From Streptomyces sp. LUP30 (GTDB lineage Bacteria; Actinomycetota; Actinomycetes; Streptomycetales; Streptomycetaceae), in contig NZ_MJAJ01000003.1 in NCBI RefSeq assembly GCF_001746365.1, positions 250,251-314,250 of the forward strand: 64,000 nt of DNA. The letters are read 5' to 3'. Below, in pieces: positions 7,987-19,097 of this stretch. Within the stretch, counting starts at the first letter, position 1; the number at the start of each line of letters is the position of its first letter. Under the pieces are notes generated by a model, which was not told the origin of the DNA, did not search any database, and saw nothing but the letters and a program-made list of their open reading frames with translations. The position numbers were made by a program, and so were the translations under genes.

Positions 7987-8652
7987 ATGGAGAACCGGCA
8001 GCGCGAGTGGAACCCTGAGAAGCAACCCGAGCGCAATCCCGAGCGCTATCCCGAGCGCAATGCCGAGCAGCGACCGGACCGGCGGCCAGACAGGCAGCAC
8101 GAGCAGAAGTACGCGCGGATCGAACGGGAGAGAAGGTTTCTGATGGCGGGCCCCCCGGCCTCAGCGCCGGTCACGGCAACCCGCCTGATTCGGGACCGGT
8201 ATCTGGAGGGCACGCGTCTGCGGCTCAGACGCGTCGACAGGCCGGACGCCGACGGCCCGGAGTTCAAGCTGACCCAGAAGATCCCGTCAGATCGGCCGGG
8301 CGCCGTGCAGGGACTGATCACGAACACCTATCTGTCGCAGAGCGAATACGACCTTCTCGCCTCGTTGCCGGCGGCTGTGTTGTCCAAGACGCGGCTCAGC
8401 CTGCCGCCCCTGGGCGTCGATGTCTTCGATGGCCCTCTGGCGGGCCTCGTCCTGGCGGAGGCCGAGTTCGGCAACGATCAGGAAGCGCTTGCCTTCGCGT
8501 TTCCCCCGGCCTGCGTGGCAGAGGTCACGGCTGACGTGCGCTTCACCGGCGGGAGGCTCGTCCGCGCCACCCGGTGGGAGCTACGGGCGTGGCTCGACGA
8601 GTACGGAATCCGTCTTTCACCGGAAGCGGACGGCGATGCCCTTGGGCACTGA
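7987..8652 (+). CDS. CYTH-domain protein (triphosphate-binding tunnel fold)
   Basis: The 221-residue protein contains, from about residue 40, the CYTH signature IERERRFL (E-x-E-x-K/R), followed by RDRYLEGTRLRLRRV, EFKLTQKIP, LITNTYLS, SKTRLSLP, LGVDVFDGPLAGLVLAEAEF. CYTH enzymes bind triphosphates with paired acidic and basic strands (adenylate cyclase CyaB, thiamine triphosphatase, inorganic triphosphatase); which one applies here cannot be told. The first 35 residues are an unusual charged repeat built on N/Y/Q-P-E-R. An internal start would remove it, so the N-terminus is uncertain. Confidence 0.75.
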   Translation: MENRQREWNPEKQPERNPERYPERNAEQRPDRRPDRQHEQKYARIERERRFLMAGPPASAPVTATRLIRDRYLEGTRLRLRRVDRPDADGPEFKLTQKIPSDRPGAVQGLITNTYLSQSEYDLLASLPAAVLSKTRLSLPPLGVDVFDGPLAGLVLAEAEFGNDQEALAFAFPPACVAEVTADVRFTGGRLVRATRWELRAWLDEYGIRLSPEADGDALGH

Positions 8653-8890
8653 AGTCGGCCGATGTCGGCGCCCCGATCCGAGGCGACCGACGTCACTGCC
8701 GAGGTGTCTGCCGTGCGGCCACCCACTTGCCACAGGACGGCGTGGGGTCCTCAGCCTCGCGGGGTGCGAAGGGCCGTCCCGCCGCACCCTCGACTCCGCC
8801 GCACCCCCGACTCCGCCGAACCCGCGGCTCCGGCATATCCAGGGCCCTGTCGTACCCGCGGCTCCGGCCAATGCCATCCGGGGGTCAGGT

Positions 8891-9718
8891 CTAGGCTTTC
8901 CGGGCCAGTCCGGCCGCGATCAGGTGTTCCCAGACCGTGAGCTCGCGTTTTCCGCCGCCGCTCCACGGGTTTTCGGTTTCGTCGGGATGCCACAAGGACG
9001 CGGGGACGATCCCGGGGTCGACGATCTCCAGGCCGTCCAGCAGGGCGGCGATCTCCGCGTCCGTACGCCACCGACCGCGGCCGAACGTCTGCTGGAGGAC
9101 CTTCTCGGCCTCCTCGGTCTCCGGATTGTTGCCGGAACGGAAGTGACTGATGAAGAAGTAGCTCCCGGAGGGGACATGGTCGCGCCAGTAACGCACGATG
9201 CCGGCCGGGTCCTCGTCATCGTTGACGTGGTGGAGGATCGCACTGAGGATGACGGCGACCGGGCGGGTGAAGTCGATGATGTCGAGGGTGTCGGGATGAG
9301 TCCGGATGCCTTCGGGGTTGCGCACATCGACCGCGACGACGCGGGTCCGGTCGTTGTTCTCCAGCAGTGCGCGGCCGTGGACCAACACCTGGTCGTCGAT
9401 GTCGACGTAGACGACCCGGGACTCGGGAGCGTGCCGTTGCGCGACCTGGTGCACGTTGTCCGCGGTCGGCAGGCCACTGCCCAGGTCGATGAACTGCCGT
9501 ATGCCGGTGGTCTTCGCGATCTCCCTGACCGCCCGGGTCAGGGCCGCGCGGTTGGCGAAGGCGATGGCCACCGAACCGGGCAGGTCGCGCTTGAAAACGT
9601 CGCCGATCTCACGGTCCACGGCGTAGTTGTCCTTGCCGCCGAGCAGGTAGTCGTAGACGCGGGCGATGCTGGGCTTGGCCGGGTCGATGGAGGAGCCTTC
9701 GTACGTCATGGCGGCCAT
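8891..9718 (-). CDS. SAM-dependent methyltransferase, DUF574 family
   Basis: The 275-residue protein carries the family start SIARVYDYLLGGKDNYAVDR, the SAM-binding FIDLGSGLPT loop, VVYVDIDD after the second strand, and VILSAILHHV. DUF574 methyltransferases are amplified in Streptomyces and their substrates are mostly unknown. GCGGGGAAG precedes the ATG at 9718; an internal ATG at 9709 is possible. It converges with the CYTH gene across a 238-bp gap that has short GC-rich repeats (CCCGCGGCTCCGGC twice near 8820-8870) but no gene. Confidence 0.9.
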   Translation of the reverse strand: MAAMTYEGSSIDPAKPSIARVYDYLLGGKDNYAVDREIGDVFKRDLPGSVAIAFANRAALTRAVREIAKTTGIRQFIDLGSGLPTADNVHQVAQRHAPESRVVYVDIDDQVLVHGRALLENNDRTRVVAVDVRNPEGIRTHPDTLDIIDFTRPVAVILSAILHHVNDDEDPAGIVRYWRDHVPSGSYFFISHFRSGNNPETEEAEKVLQQTFGRGRWRTDAEIAALLDGLEIVDPGIVPASLWHPDETENPWSGGGKRELTVWEHLIAAGLARKA

Positions 9719-9755
9719 TCTTCCCCGCAACGCCCCCTGTGCACCCTCGTTTTGG

Positions 9756-9826
9756 GGTCCTCCGGTCCTCCGGTCCTCCGGTCCTGCGGTCCTGCGGTCC
9801 TCCGGTCCTGCGTCCTCCGGTCGGCC
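9756..9826. repeat. Nine-copy 8-bp tandem array upstream of the DUF574 methyltransferase
   Basis: Units of GGTCCTCC or GGTCCTGC repeat nine times (one copy lost a base) and start 38 bp upstream of the methyltransferase start codon, where its promoter or leader should be. The whole gap to the LRR gene (9719-10070) shows no other feature. Copy-number change in such an array could alter expression; that is inference. Confidence 0.85.
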
Positions 9827-10070
9827 GGGGACGCGAAAGCGAGGACGCCTGGGAGCCGACGTCGAACAGAAGCCGGCCCCGCTTCGGCCGCGCCCCGAGA
9901 CCGACGCGCTGCCCGGTCGTCGCAGCCCGGTACCAGCCCGTGACGTGACGCTCATCAACGCGACCAGCGGAGCGGCGACCCTGCGGGCACATCCTCGAAC
10001 CGGGCCGTCACCCACAGTCCAGCGGCGGGCGCCGCGACGCCGCTCGACGCCTCGGCCGGATGACAACCGG

Positions 10071-10880
10071 TCAGTCCCAGTCGGACGCCGGCTGATCGAC
10101 CCGGCCGCCCGTGTGCGGTGTGGGGATGTAGTCCTTCGCCCCCTCGGGCAGTTCGGCCACACATGCCGGCGAGCAGGCGCTGACCAGCAGAGGAAGCACG
10201 TCGGTGGCCACGCGCAGCGAGATCCACGCCTGGTGGAATCCGCTCTGCGGGACCGCATGGTTGCAGACACTGCAGCGTCGGACGGCGGTGATGCCCCATC
10301 GCCGGGGATCCAGATTCTCCAGATCGAGGTCCGCGACGGAGTCCTGGGCAGTCTGAAGCCTCGGGAAGGGCGGCCGCAGTTTCTCGTTGCCGAACGACGC
10401 GCGCGTGCTCACTGTGCTACGGGTCAGCTTCCGGCATCGCGTGATCTCGTAGGGGAACCAGTGAAGTCGGTACGAGGTGTACGGGGTGAACTCCTCCAGG
10501 CTGGACATGGATCCGATCTCGGGCGGGATGCGGACCAGGTTGCTGCCGTAGAGCACCAGGTGTCTGACCGCGGTCAGCCTGGCGATACTCGGAGGCAGCG
10601 TGATGACCTGCCGCCGCTCTTCCGGGCTCAGCTCGGTGAGGGGACGGAACTCTTCGCGCCCGTCGGCGGCGGCCTCATCGACGAGCTCCAGCAGGTGTTG
10701 CCAGCCCGGGGCAGAGGTGTCCTGCCGTTCGGCGTGGAATTCGACGCGGGCTGGCGGGCGCGGCCTGGACTGGTCGAAGCAGGAGCACGCGTCCTGACGG
10801 GGTCCCCGCCGCTCCGGGGCTGGATCCGATGTGTCGCCCCAGCGGTTCACGTAGAGCTTCGGTTCCTCCGCGTCCGTCAT
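10071..10880 (-). CDS. Leucine-rich-repeat-like protein
   Basis: This 269-residue protein has a short LRR-like core at about residues 90-140 (LPPSIARLTAVRHLVLYGSN, RIPPEIGSMSSLEEF). The C-terminal half has cysteine pairs (RRCSVCNHAV and CSPACVAEL) that could bind a metal. There is no signal peptide. I know of similar stand-alone LRR proteins in Streptomyces but not of a function. It is upstream of the DUF574 gene on the same strand, but 352 bp and a repeat array separate them. Confidence 0.6.
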   Translation of the reverse strand: MTDAEEPKLYVNRWGDTSDPAPERRGPRQDACSCFDQSRPRPPARVEFHAERQDTSAPGWQHLLELVDEAAADGREEFRPLTELSPEERRQVITLPPSIARLTAVRHLVLYGSNLVRIPPEIGSMSSLEEFTPYTSYRLHWFPYEITRCRKLTRSTVSTRASFGNEKLRPPFPRLQTAQDSVADLDLENLDPRRWGITAVRRCSVCNHAVPQSGFHQAWISLRVATDVLPLLVSACSPACVAELPEGAKDYIPTPHTGGRVDQPASDWD

Positions 10881-11320
10881 GGCAGCAAAGTACGGAAGTC
10901 ACCGAGGGCCGCTCCAGTGGCTTTTTCGCGCAAGGGACTCGATGCCGAACGCTTACGCCCGACGGGCTGCTCCGTCTCGGGCCTCGCCCCGGCCCTGAGG
11001 CTCACCACGCGAGCAGCGGAGCGGCCGCACCGCAGCCACGTACCGGCACCGGGCCGCCGCGCAGTCCAGGCGGACGCCGCCGACGCTCGCGTACAGGATG
11101 CACGTACGACGTACGACGGCTCTGCGTACGGTTCCGCAAGATCCGTCCCGACGGGGTACGGCCCCCCGGCACCCCGCAGCGCGTCCCTCGTACGAACGGG
11201 TTCCGCCGGCCGGGAAGCCGGGACGGCCGGGTTCGCTGTCGGACGCCTCGATCGGATGACATTCGATGACAGCGGACGAGCGAGCCCGGGCATGACCATT
11301 CAGCCCCCATGTACTAGAGT

Positions 11321-11338
11321 TATCTCGACATCGAGATA
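11321..11338. promoter_or_regulatory. Perfect inverted repeat upstream of aconitase
   Basis: TATCTCGA-CA-TCGAGATA has perfect 8-bp arms and lies about 130 bp before the aconitase start. It is AT-richer than its surroundings and has the size of a dimeric repressor site. The regulator is not identified. Confidence 0.5.
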
Positions 11339-11380
11339 TCTGCCGAAGGCGCACCGCAGCCGCCACCCGGTAAGGGCAAC

Positions 11381-14184
<2,804 letters not shown>

Positions 14185-14211
14185 GCGGACGAGTAAGCGG
14201 TAACGCAAAGC

Positions 14212-14256
14212 GGTTCAGGGCCGCACCCCCCATCGCCGGGGGTGTGGCCCTGAACC
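14212..14256 (+). terminator. Strong hairpin terminator after aconitase
   Basis: GGTTCAGGGCC...GGCCCTGAACC encloses an inner CACCCCC/GGGGGTG pairing with a short loop, starting 28 bp after the stop codon. There is no U-tract, as is common in Streptomyces. Confidence 0.85.
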
Positions 14257-14836
14257 GTGTCCGCCGTCCAGGGCCACCCGCCACCGGCCCTTGGGCCCCA
14301 GGCGTCGGGGTCACCGCAGGCACCCGGGACGCTCACCGGGAGAAGACCTGCGCCCGGCGCCCCCGGGGCCCGGTCCCGGCACCCCAGGATGTGGCAACCG
14401 GCACCCCAGAGGGTCCCGCACCGGTCGCGTCCTCGCGTCCACCGTCGGACGTGATGCGAAACCGTTTTCCGTGGCGGAGGCCGTACTGCCGATGGGCGCA
14501 CTGGCGATGGGCGCACTGCCCGCGCCGGCGCTGTGCGGCTGCGCCGGTCGGACCGACATGATCCCGCACCGACGCCTCGTGCGCGTCTTCGGTGCGCGTC
14601 CTCGGCCGGTGGGCTCGCGGCGGCCGACGAGCCCTCTGCGCCGCGCAGACGACGCGGCATCGCTCGACAACGGGTTGCCGTGCCCGCCCGCCGGTCGCCG
14701 GAGCCGTCGTCGTGGGGTTCCTGGCCACGACGCGTTCCGGTGTCACTGCACCCCTGCTGACGGCCCGATGCTCGAGAAACCGTACGAGCCCGTTTACAAG
14801 TGGGCCATACGGCGCTATCTTCCGCCACAGGTGAAG
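14257..14836. other. Gene-poor region before the LPMO promoter
   Basis: About 580 bp with no supported gene. It contains CGAAACCGTTTTCC at 14457-14470, a 14-mer with a central CG that recurs exactly at 23322-23335. Confidence 0.5.
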
Positions 14837-14850
14837 TGGGAGCGCTCCCA
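14837..14850. promoter_or_regulatory. CebR box upstream of the LPMO
   Basis: TGGGAGCGCTCCCA is a perfect 14-bp palindrome identical to the CebR operator of cellulose/cellobiose genes in Streptomyces. It lies 175 bp upstream of the LPMO start. Confidence 0.85.
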
Positions 14851-14890
14851 TGTGCTCGCGTCCGGTGGACCGGAACCTGCCGGACGGGAG

Positions 14891-14903
14891 TGGGACGCTC
14901 CCA
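14891..14903. promoter_or_regulatory. Second CebR-like box, one base shorter
   Basis: TGGGACGCTCCCA matches the CebR palindrome with one central base missing. Extended arms AGTGGGA/TCCCACT remain symmetric. It sits 41 bp after the first box, so two CebR dimers might bind side by side. Confidence 0.55.
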
Positions 14904-15024
14904 CTTCGCCATCGCAAGAACTCGCCCACACCCGCTGGTACCCCGCAGGTACGCGAACCGCTACCGCATCCGCAGTGCACCTCATGCCTGCACGGTCCGT
15001 ACACGGAAGGCGGACTCATCTGTC

Positions 15025-16113
15025 ATGCGATCTGTCACCCGAGCTGTCATGATCACACCAAACGAGAAATCAAGGTTACGCACCCGAGCCCTGTTCCTCG
15101 TCCTGCTGGCCTTGCTGGCCACCGTTCCCGCCCTCGGTCTGATCGTCACGGCCGGTGGCAAGGCCGAGGCTCACGGCACTCCCATGAAACCCGCCAGCCG
15201 CACATTTCTGTGCTGGCAGGACGCGCTGACCGACACCGGTGAGATCAAGCCGATCAATCCGGCCTGCAAGAACGCACAGCAGGTAAGCGGTACCACGCCG
15301 TTCTACAACTGGTTCTCCGTGCTGCGCTCCGACGGCGCGGGCCGCACCCGGGGCTTTGTGCCCGACGGTCAACTCTGCAGCGGCGGCAACACCAACTTCA
15401 CCGGCTTCAACGCGCCGCGCAACGACTGGCCCCTGACCCATCTCACCGCAGGCTCAACTGTCGACTTCTCCTACAACGCCTGGGCAGCGCACCCGGGCTG
15501 GTTCTACGTCTACGTCACGAAGGACGGGTTCGACCCGACTCGGGCACTCACCTGGGACGACATCGAGAGCCAGCCCTTCCTCTCCGTCGACCACCCGCCG
15601 CTCCACGGCAGCCCTGGCACGGTCGAGGCCAACTACTCCTGGACCGGCCGACTTCCGGCCAACAAGTCCGGTCGGCACATCATCTACATGGTCTGGCAGC
15701 GATCGGACAGCGCGGAGACCTTCTACTCCTGCTCCGACGTCGTCTTCGACGGAGGAAATGGCGAGGTAACCGGTATCCATGAGCCGGGCAATCCGACCGA
15801 GCCGGTCCCAGGCACCTGCACTGCAACCCGCAGGACCACGAACACCTGGAACGGCGGCTACCAGTCCGAGGTGACCGTCACCAACTCGGGCGACGTCCCG
15901 ATGCTCGGTTGGATGGTCGACTGGACGCTGCCGTCAGGGCAGTCGATCGCCAGCCTGTGGAGTGGCAACGCCACGTACAACGGGCAGGCGGCGATGGTCC
16001 ATAACGCCGACTGGAACGGCTCGTTGAGTCCAGGCCAGAGTACGACCTTCGGGTACGTCACCTCCGGCTCGGGCGGAGACAGCACGACAAGCCTGCCCTG
16101 CAGGGTCGGTTGA
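15025..16113 (+). CDS. AA10 lytic polysaccharide monooxygenase with CBM2 (cellulose-active type)
   Basis: The 362-residue exported copper enzyme has a signal peptide ending KAEA, which exposes the mature N-terminal His (HGTPMKPASRTFLC). The second copper ligand is in WAAHPGWFYVY and the axial Phe region in VVFDGGNGEVTGI. After a short Pro/Thr linker, about 100 C-terminal residues form a CBM2 (CTATRRTTNTWNGGY, WTLPSGQSI, ending in LPCRV). It closely resembles the C1-oxidising cellulose LPMO CelS2/LPMO10C. Two CebR boxes upstream support cellobiose-inducible control. GGAAGGCGG precedes the ATG at 15025; the ATG at 15049 is an alternative. Confidence 0.93.
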   Translation: MRSVTRAVMITPNEKSRLRTRALFLVLLALLATVPALGLIVTAGGKAEAHGTPMKPASRTFLCWQDALTDTGEIKPINPACKNAQQVSGTTPFYNWFSVLRSDGAGRTRGFVPDGQLCSGGNTNFTGFNAPRNDWPLTHLTAGSTVDFSYNAWAAHPGWFYVYVTKDGFDPTRALTWDDIESQPFLSVDHPPLHGSPGTVEANYSWTGRLPANKSGRHIIYMVWQRSDSAETFYSCSDVVFDGGNGEVTGIHEPGNPTEPVPGTCTATRRTTNTWNGGYQSEVTVTNSGDVPMLGWMVDWTLPSGQSIASLWSGNATYNGQAAMVHNADWNGSLSPGQSTTFGYVTSGSGGDSTTSLPCRVG

Positions 16114-16240
16114 GCAGTCCAACTGCCGTAGTGGAGGACCCGGTGGGCGGTCAGTGCTCACCGGGCCCGCGAACCGGACGGGGACCGGCCCTGCAAGGGA
16201 AAAGCGAAGCGATCCGGAGCGTCCTCGACCGGACGATGCC

Positions 16241-16285
16241 ACTGGTCGCACTGGTCGCACTGGTCGCACTGGTCGCACTGGTCCC
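16241..16285. repeat. Five-copy 9-bp tandem array
   Basis: ACTGGTCGC repeats four times and ends with one ACTGGTCCC copy in the gap after the LPMO. No gene is supported around it (16114-16383). Confidence 0.85.
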
Positions 16286-16383
16286 ACTAGCCGCCCTGAT
16301 TGCTCGGGGCGCCCGGGCTGCCTGATTCGCCATCTCGAACCGGACCGAAGGGCTGACGCCGCCCCCGTGTCGCCGCCTCCAGA

Positions 16384-16829
16384 GTGGCTCCCGGTCGGGG
16401 CCCGCATCGACACCTGGGCGACGACTGTCGAAGGGCCGATCGCGCGACTGGACGGCGTGTTCGTGGACGGTCGACCGTCCGTGCCGGAACTTCGGCTCGG
16501 CTCCACCGAACGCCGGTAGGTCATTGGTCCGAACGGTGCGTCAAGACCACCTTCCTGCACGTGCGCGCAGGTGAACTGCTACCGGATGTGGGCGCTGCGA
16601 ACACAGTGGGGCAGGGGCACGGATGGTGAGCGAACCCGTTGACCTCTTCTGCTGGACGAGTCCACCAATCCACCTCTCACCCGCCTGGGTCGAGGACGTG
16701 GATGAGGCGGTTGCCGACTATGCGGGCGCATTGGTGCTGGTCACCCACGACCGCCGGATGCGGCGCGGTTCACCGGCTGCCGGCTGTCGGCTGGAGCTGA
16801 GAGAGGGAGGGGTGCCGGGCGGACGGTGA
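16384..16829 (+). pseudogene. Decayed ABC-F type ATPase fragment
   Basis: Scattered across frames are recognisable pieces of the C-terminal ATPase domain of an antibiotic-resistance-type ABC-F protein, in the right order. They are RLDGVFVDGRPSVPELRLG, then VIGPNGA (Walker A start), KTTFLHVRAGELLPDVG in another frame, LLDESTN (for LLLDEPTN), and LSPAWVEDVDEA...ALVLVTHDRRMRR followed by LELREGG. At least two frameshifts and a stop (16517-16519) break it, and the signature LSGG segment and N-terminal half are gone. It is a relic, not a functional gene. Confidence 0.65.
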
Positions 16830-16844
16830 AGGACGGCCGGCGCA

Positions 16845-17837
16845 TCATTCAGCCAACTGTGCTGCCAACCAGTGGAGTTGTCGCCTCACCTGCGCGCCCT
16901 CGCCCCCCTCGTGCCCGTTGAACGGATACGTGTGGATCTCTTTGCGGGCAGGGGCCCCACTGCTGAGCTCGCCGTAACGGTTGAACGCGGCGTACGCCCC
17001 GCTCGGAGGACAGACGATGTCGCGCAGGCCCGTGCCGAAGTGGACCGGGGCCTGGGCCCGCCGAGCGAAGGAAACGCCTTCTACATAGGAAAGCGTGCGG
17101 TAAGCGGCTTCTTCCGCACCCCGATGGACGGAGAGGTAACGGGCGATCTCTCCGTACGGCCCCGCGTCGGTGAGGTCCAGAGCGCGCCGGATGCCGCACA
17201 GGAAGGGGGCCGTGACGAGTGCGGCGGCGAGATCGGGGACCAGGCCCGCGACGGCCAGGGCGAGCCCGCCGCCCTGGCTGTTTCCGGCGGCGACCGTGCG
17301 CGCGGGATCGACACCGGGCAGCGCGCGGACGGCCGTCACGGCACGCACCGCGTCCGTGATCAGGCGCCGATAGTGATAGTCCTGCGGTGAGAGCAGGCCG
17401 CGTGCGGCAGGGCCCGGACCGCCCGGCGCGGTGGCGTGCGGGTCGGGGGTGACGCCTCCGTCGCCGTACTGGTCGCCCTGGCCGCGGTTGTCCATGAGGA
17501 GATGCGCGTAGCCCGCGTTCACCCAGGTCAGCCGCTCGTGTGGGAACCCGCGCCCGCGCCCGAAGCCGACGTACTCGACGACCGTGGGAAGCGGTTCCCG
17601 CGTGTCGGTCGGGCGGGTGAACCATGCCCTGACCGGATCACCTGCGAAGCCTCGGAACGCGACGTCCCACGTCTGGACGAGACGCAGACCGGTTTCGACG
17701 GGACGCACGGAAACCAGTGGTTCTCGCTGCTGCGCCTGGCGCAGGGTGTCGGCCCAGAACGCGTCGAAGTCGGCGGGCTCGTCGAGTTCTGGGCGATGGC
17801 GTTCCAGCTCGGGTAGCGGTAGGTCGAACGCGGGCAC
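16845..17837 (-). CDS. Acetylxylan esterase, CE7 family
   Basis: The 330-residue alpha/beta hydrolase matches CE7 acetylxylan esterase/cephalosporin-C deacetylase: FDAFWADTL at the start, the YVGFGRGRGFPHERL loop, DNRGQGDQYGDGG, nucleophile Ser187 in GNSQGGG, catalytic Asp in TGLRDIVCPP and His in NGHEGG. It has no signal peptide, so it probably deacetylates imported xylo-oligosaccharides. It starts at GTG (17837) behind GAGGTGG. It is divergent from the sugar ABC operon and shares its regulatory region, which supports a role in xylan use. Confidence 0.93.
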   Translation of the reverse strand: MPAFDLPLPELERHRPELDEPADFDAFWADTLRQAQQREPLVSVRPVETGLRLVQTWDVAFRGFAGDPVRAWFTRPTDTREPLPTVVEYVGFGRGRGFPHERLTWVNAGYAHLLMDNRGQGDQYGDGGVTPDPHATAPGGPGPAARGLLSPQDYHYRRLITDAVRAVTAVRALPGVDPARTVAAGNSQGGGLALAVAGLVPDLAAALVTAPFLCGIRRALDLTDAGPYGEIARYLSVHRGAEEAAYRTLSYVEGVSFARRAQAPVHFGTGLRDIVCPPSGAYAAFNRYGELSSGAPARKEIHTYPFNGHEGGEGAQVRRQLHWLAAQLAE

Positions 17838-17989
17838 AGTGCCACCTCGCAGTGTCGTGGGGGAGCGATTGTTGCGTAGGTCAGCCAGAAATTTGCGGGG
17901 GACGGAGCAGTCGACTTCCCGGTTCTACCCCGCCTTCGAGGATTCCACAACGCCACCCGACGTCCCACCAGCCCACCGTGCAGCACCCA

Positions 17990-18019
17990 TTGACAGCGCT
18001 TTCCGCGAACCCTTACGTT
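17990..18019 (+). promoter_or_regulatory. Promoter of the xylan-type ABC/glycosidase operon
   Basis: TTGACA (17990-17995) and TACGTT (18014-18019) are separated by 18 bp, about 90 bp upstream of the first permease. This is a good vegetative-sigma match for Streptomyces. Confidence 0.5.
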
Positions 18020-18043
18020 GCCGCAGAGTTACCGGTAAGGGCA

Positions 18044-18054
18044 CGAAAGTTTCG
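18044..18054. promoter_or_regulatory. Xylan-regulon palindrome (BxlR-type operator)
   Basis: CGAAAGTTTCG is the exact reverse complement of CGAAACTTTCG, a palindrome reported upstream of many Streptomyces xylanase and xylobiose-uptake genes. It lies about 25 bp after the -10 element, a position suited to repression. The regulator gene is not in the window. Confidence 0.65.
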
Positions 18055-18107
18055 AGATCACGCACGTCGAATCGAGCGTTTCGAAGGATGCCCCGGGAGG
18101 CCCGAGC

Positions 18108-19097
18108 ATGAGCACCTCCACCAGGTCGGCCCCACCGCCAGGAACCCGGCACCCGCTTGCGAAGCCCCGGCACGGGCCGGCACGACCGGTCGTGCGCCGC
18201 GGCTGGGGGCGGGCGCTGCGCCGGGACTGGCAGCTGTATTCGCTGGCCGTGCTGCCGCTTCTGTTCTTCCTCGTCTTCCGCTATCTGCCGATGATCGGCA
18301 ACGTGATCGCCTTCCGCCGCTTCGAACCGGGCGGGTCGATTCTGGGGGAGCGGTGGGTGGGACTCCGATACGTGCGGATGTTCCTGACCGACCCCACCTT
18401 CTGGCAGGTCTTCCGCAACACCTTGTGGCTCGGCGGGCTCACACTCGTGTTCTGCTTTCCGATCCCGATCGTCCTGGCGTTGCTGCTCAACGAGGTACGG
18501 CGGCGCTCGCTGAAACGGTTTGTGCAATCGATTTCGTATCTTCCTCACTTCCTGTCGATGGTGATCGTCGCCGGCATCACCCTGCAGATGCTGGCCACGG
18601 ACGGTCCGGTCAACCACGTACTGACCTGGATCGGTCATGAACCCGTCCGCTTCATCCAGGAACCCGGATGGTTCCGCACGATCTACGTGGGGTCGGAGAT
18701 CTGGCAGACCGCCGGCTGGGGCACGATCCTCTACCTCGCGGCGCTCACTACCATCGACGAGGACCTCTACGAGGCCGCCCGCATCGACGGTGCGAGCCGC
18801 TGGCGGCAGATCTGGCACGTCACTCTGCCGGGCATCCGCCCCACCATGATCACGCTGCTGATCCTCAACATCGGCACCTTCATGGCGGTCGGTTTCGAGA
18901 AGGTCCTTCTGCTGTACAACCCGCTGACCTACCCGACCGCCGACGTGGTCTCGACCTACCTGTACCGAACCGGTGTCGAGTCCAACAGTTTCAGTTACGC
19001 CGCCGCGATCGGGTTGTTCGAGGCGGTCATCGGCCTCGTGCTGATCACGAGCGCGAACCTGTTGTCCCGTCGCAGCGTGGGGACGAGCCTGTGGTGA
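18108..19097 (+). CDS. Sugar ABC transporter permease, LplB type
   Basis: The 329-residue inner-membrane protein has an Arg/Pro-rich cytosolic N-terminus (about 45 residues), then six predicted membrane segments beginning LYSLAVLPLLFFLVF. The EAA loop that contacts the ATPase is YEAARIDGASRWRQIWHVTLPGI. The sequence is of the LplB/YtcO type that imports uronic-acid-containing or complex oligosaccharides. It is the first gene of an operon with the second permease (4-bp overlap), binding protein and GH39. No ATPase gene is present, so MsiK-like sharing is likely. GGGAGG precedes the ATG. Confidence 0.93.
   Translation: MSTSTRSAPPPGTRHPLAKPRHGPARPVVRRGWGRALRRDWQLYSLAVLPLLFFLVFRYLPMIGNVIAFRRFEPGGSILGERWVGLRYVRMFLTDPTFWQVFRNTLWLGGLTLVFCFPIPIVLALLLNEVRRRSLKRFVQSISYLPHFLSMVIVAGITLQMLATDGPVNHVLTWIGHEPVRFIQEPGWFRTIYVGSEIWQTAGWGTILYLAALTTIDEDLYEAARIDGASRWRQIWHVTLPGIRPTMITLLILNIGTFMAVGFEKVLLLYNPLTYPTADVVSTYLYRTGVESNSFSYAAAIGLFEAVIGLVLITSANLLSRRSVGTSLW

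Noticed and set aside
8653..8890. Terminator between the CYTH and methyltransferase genes
   Set aside because: Only short direct repeats were found; no stem of convincing length.
16110..16325. Short hydrophobic frame with LVA repeats
   Set aside because: The hydrophobic stretch is only the translation of the 9-bp array, and the start is weak.
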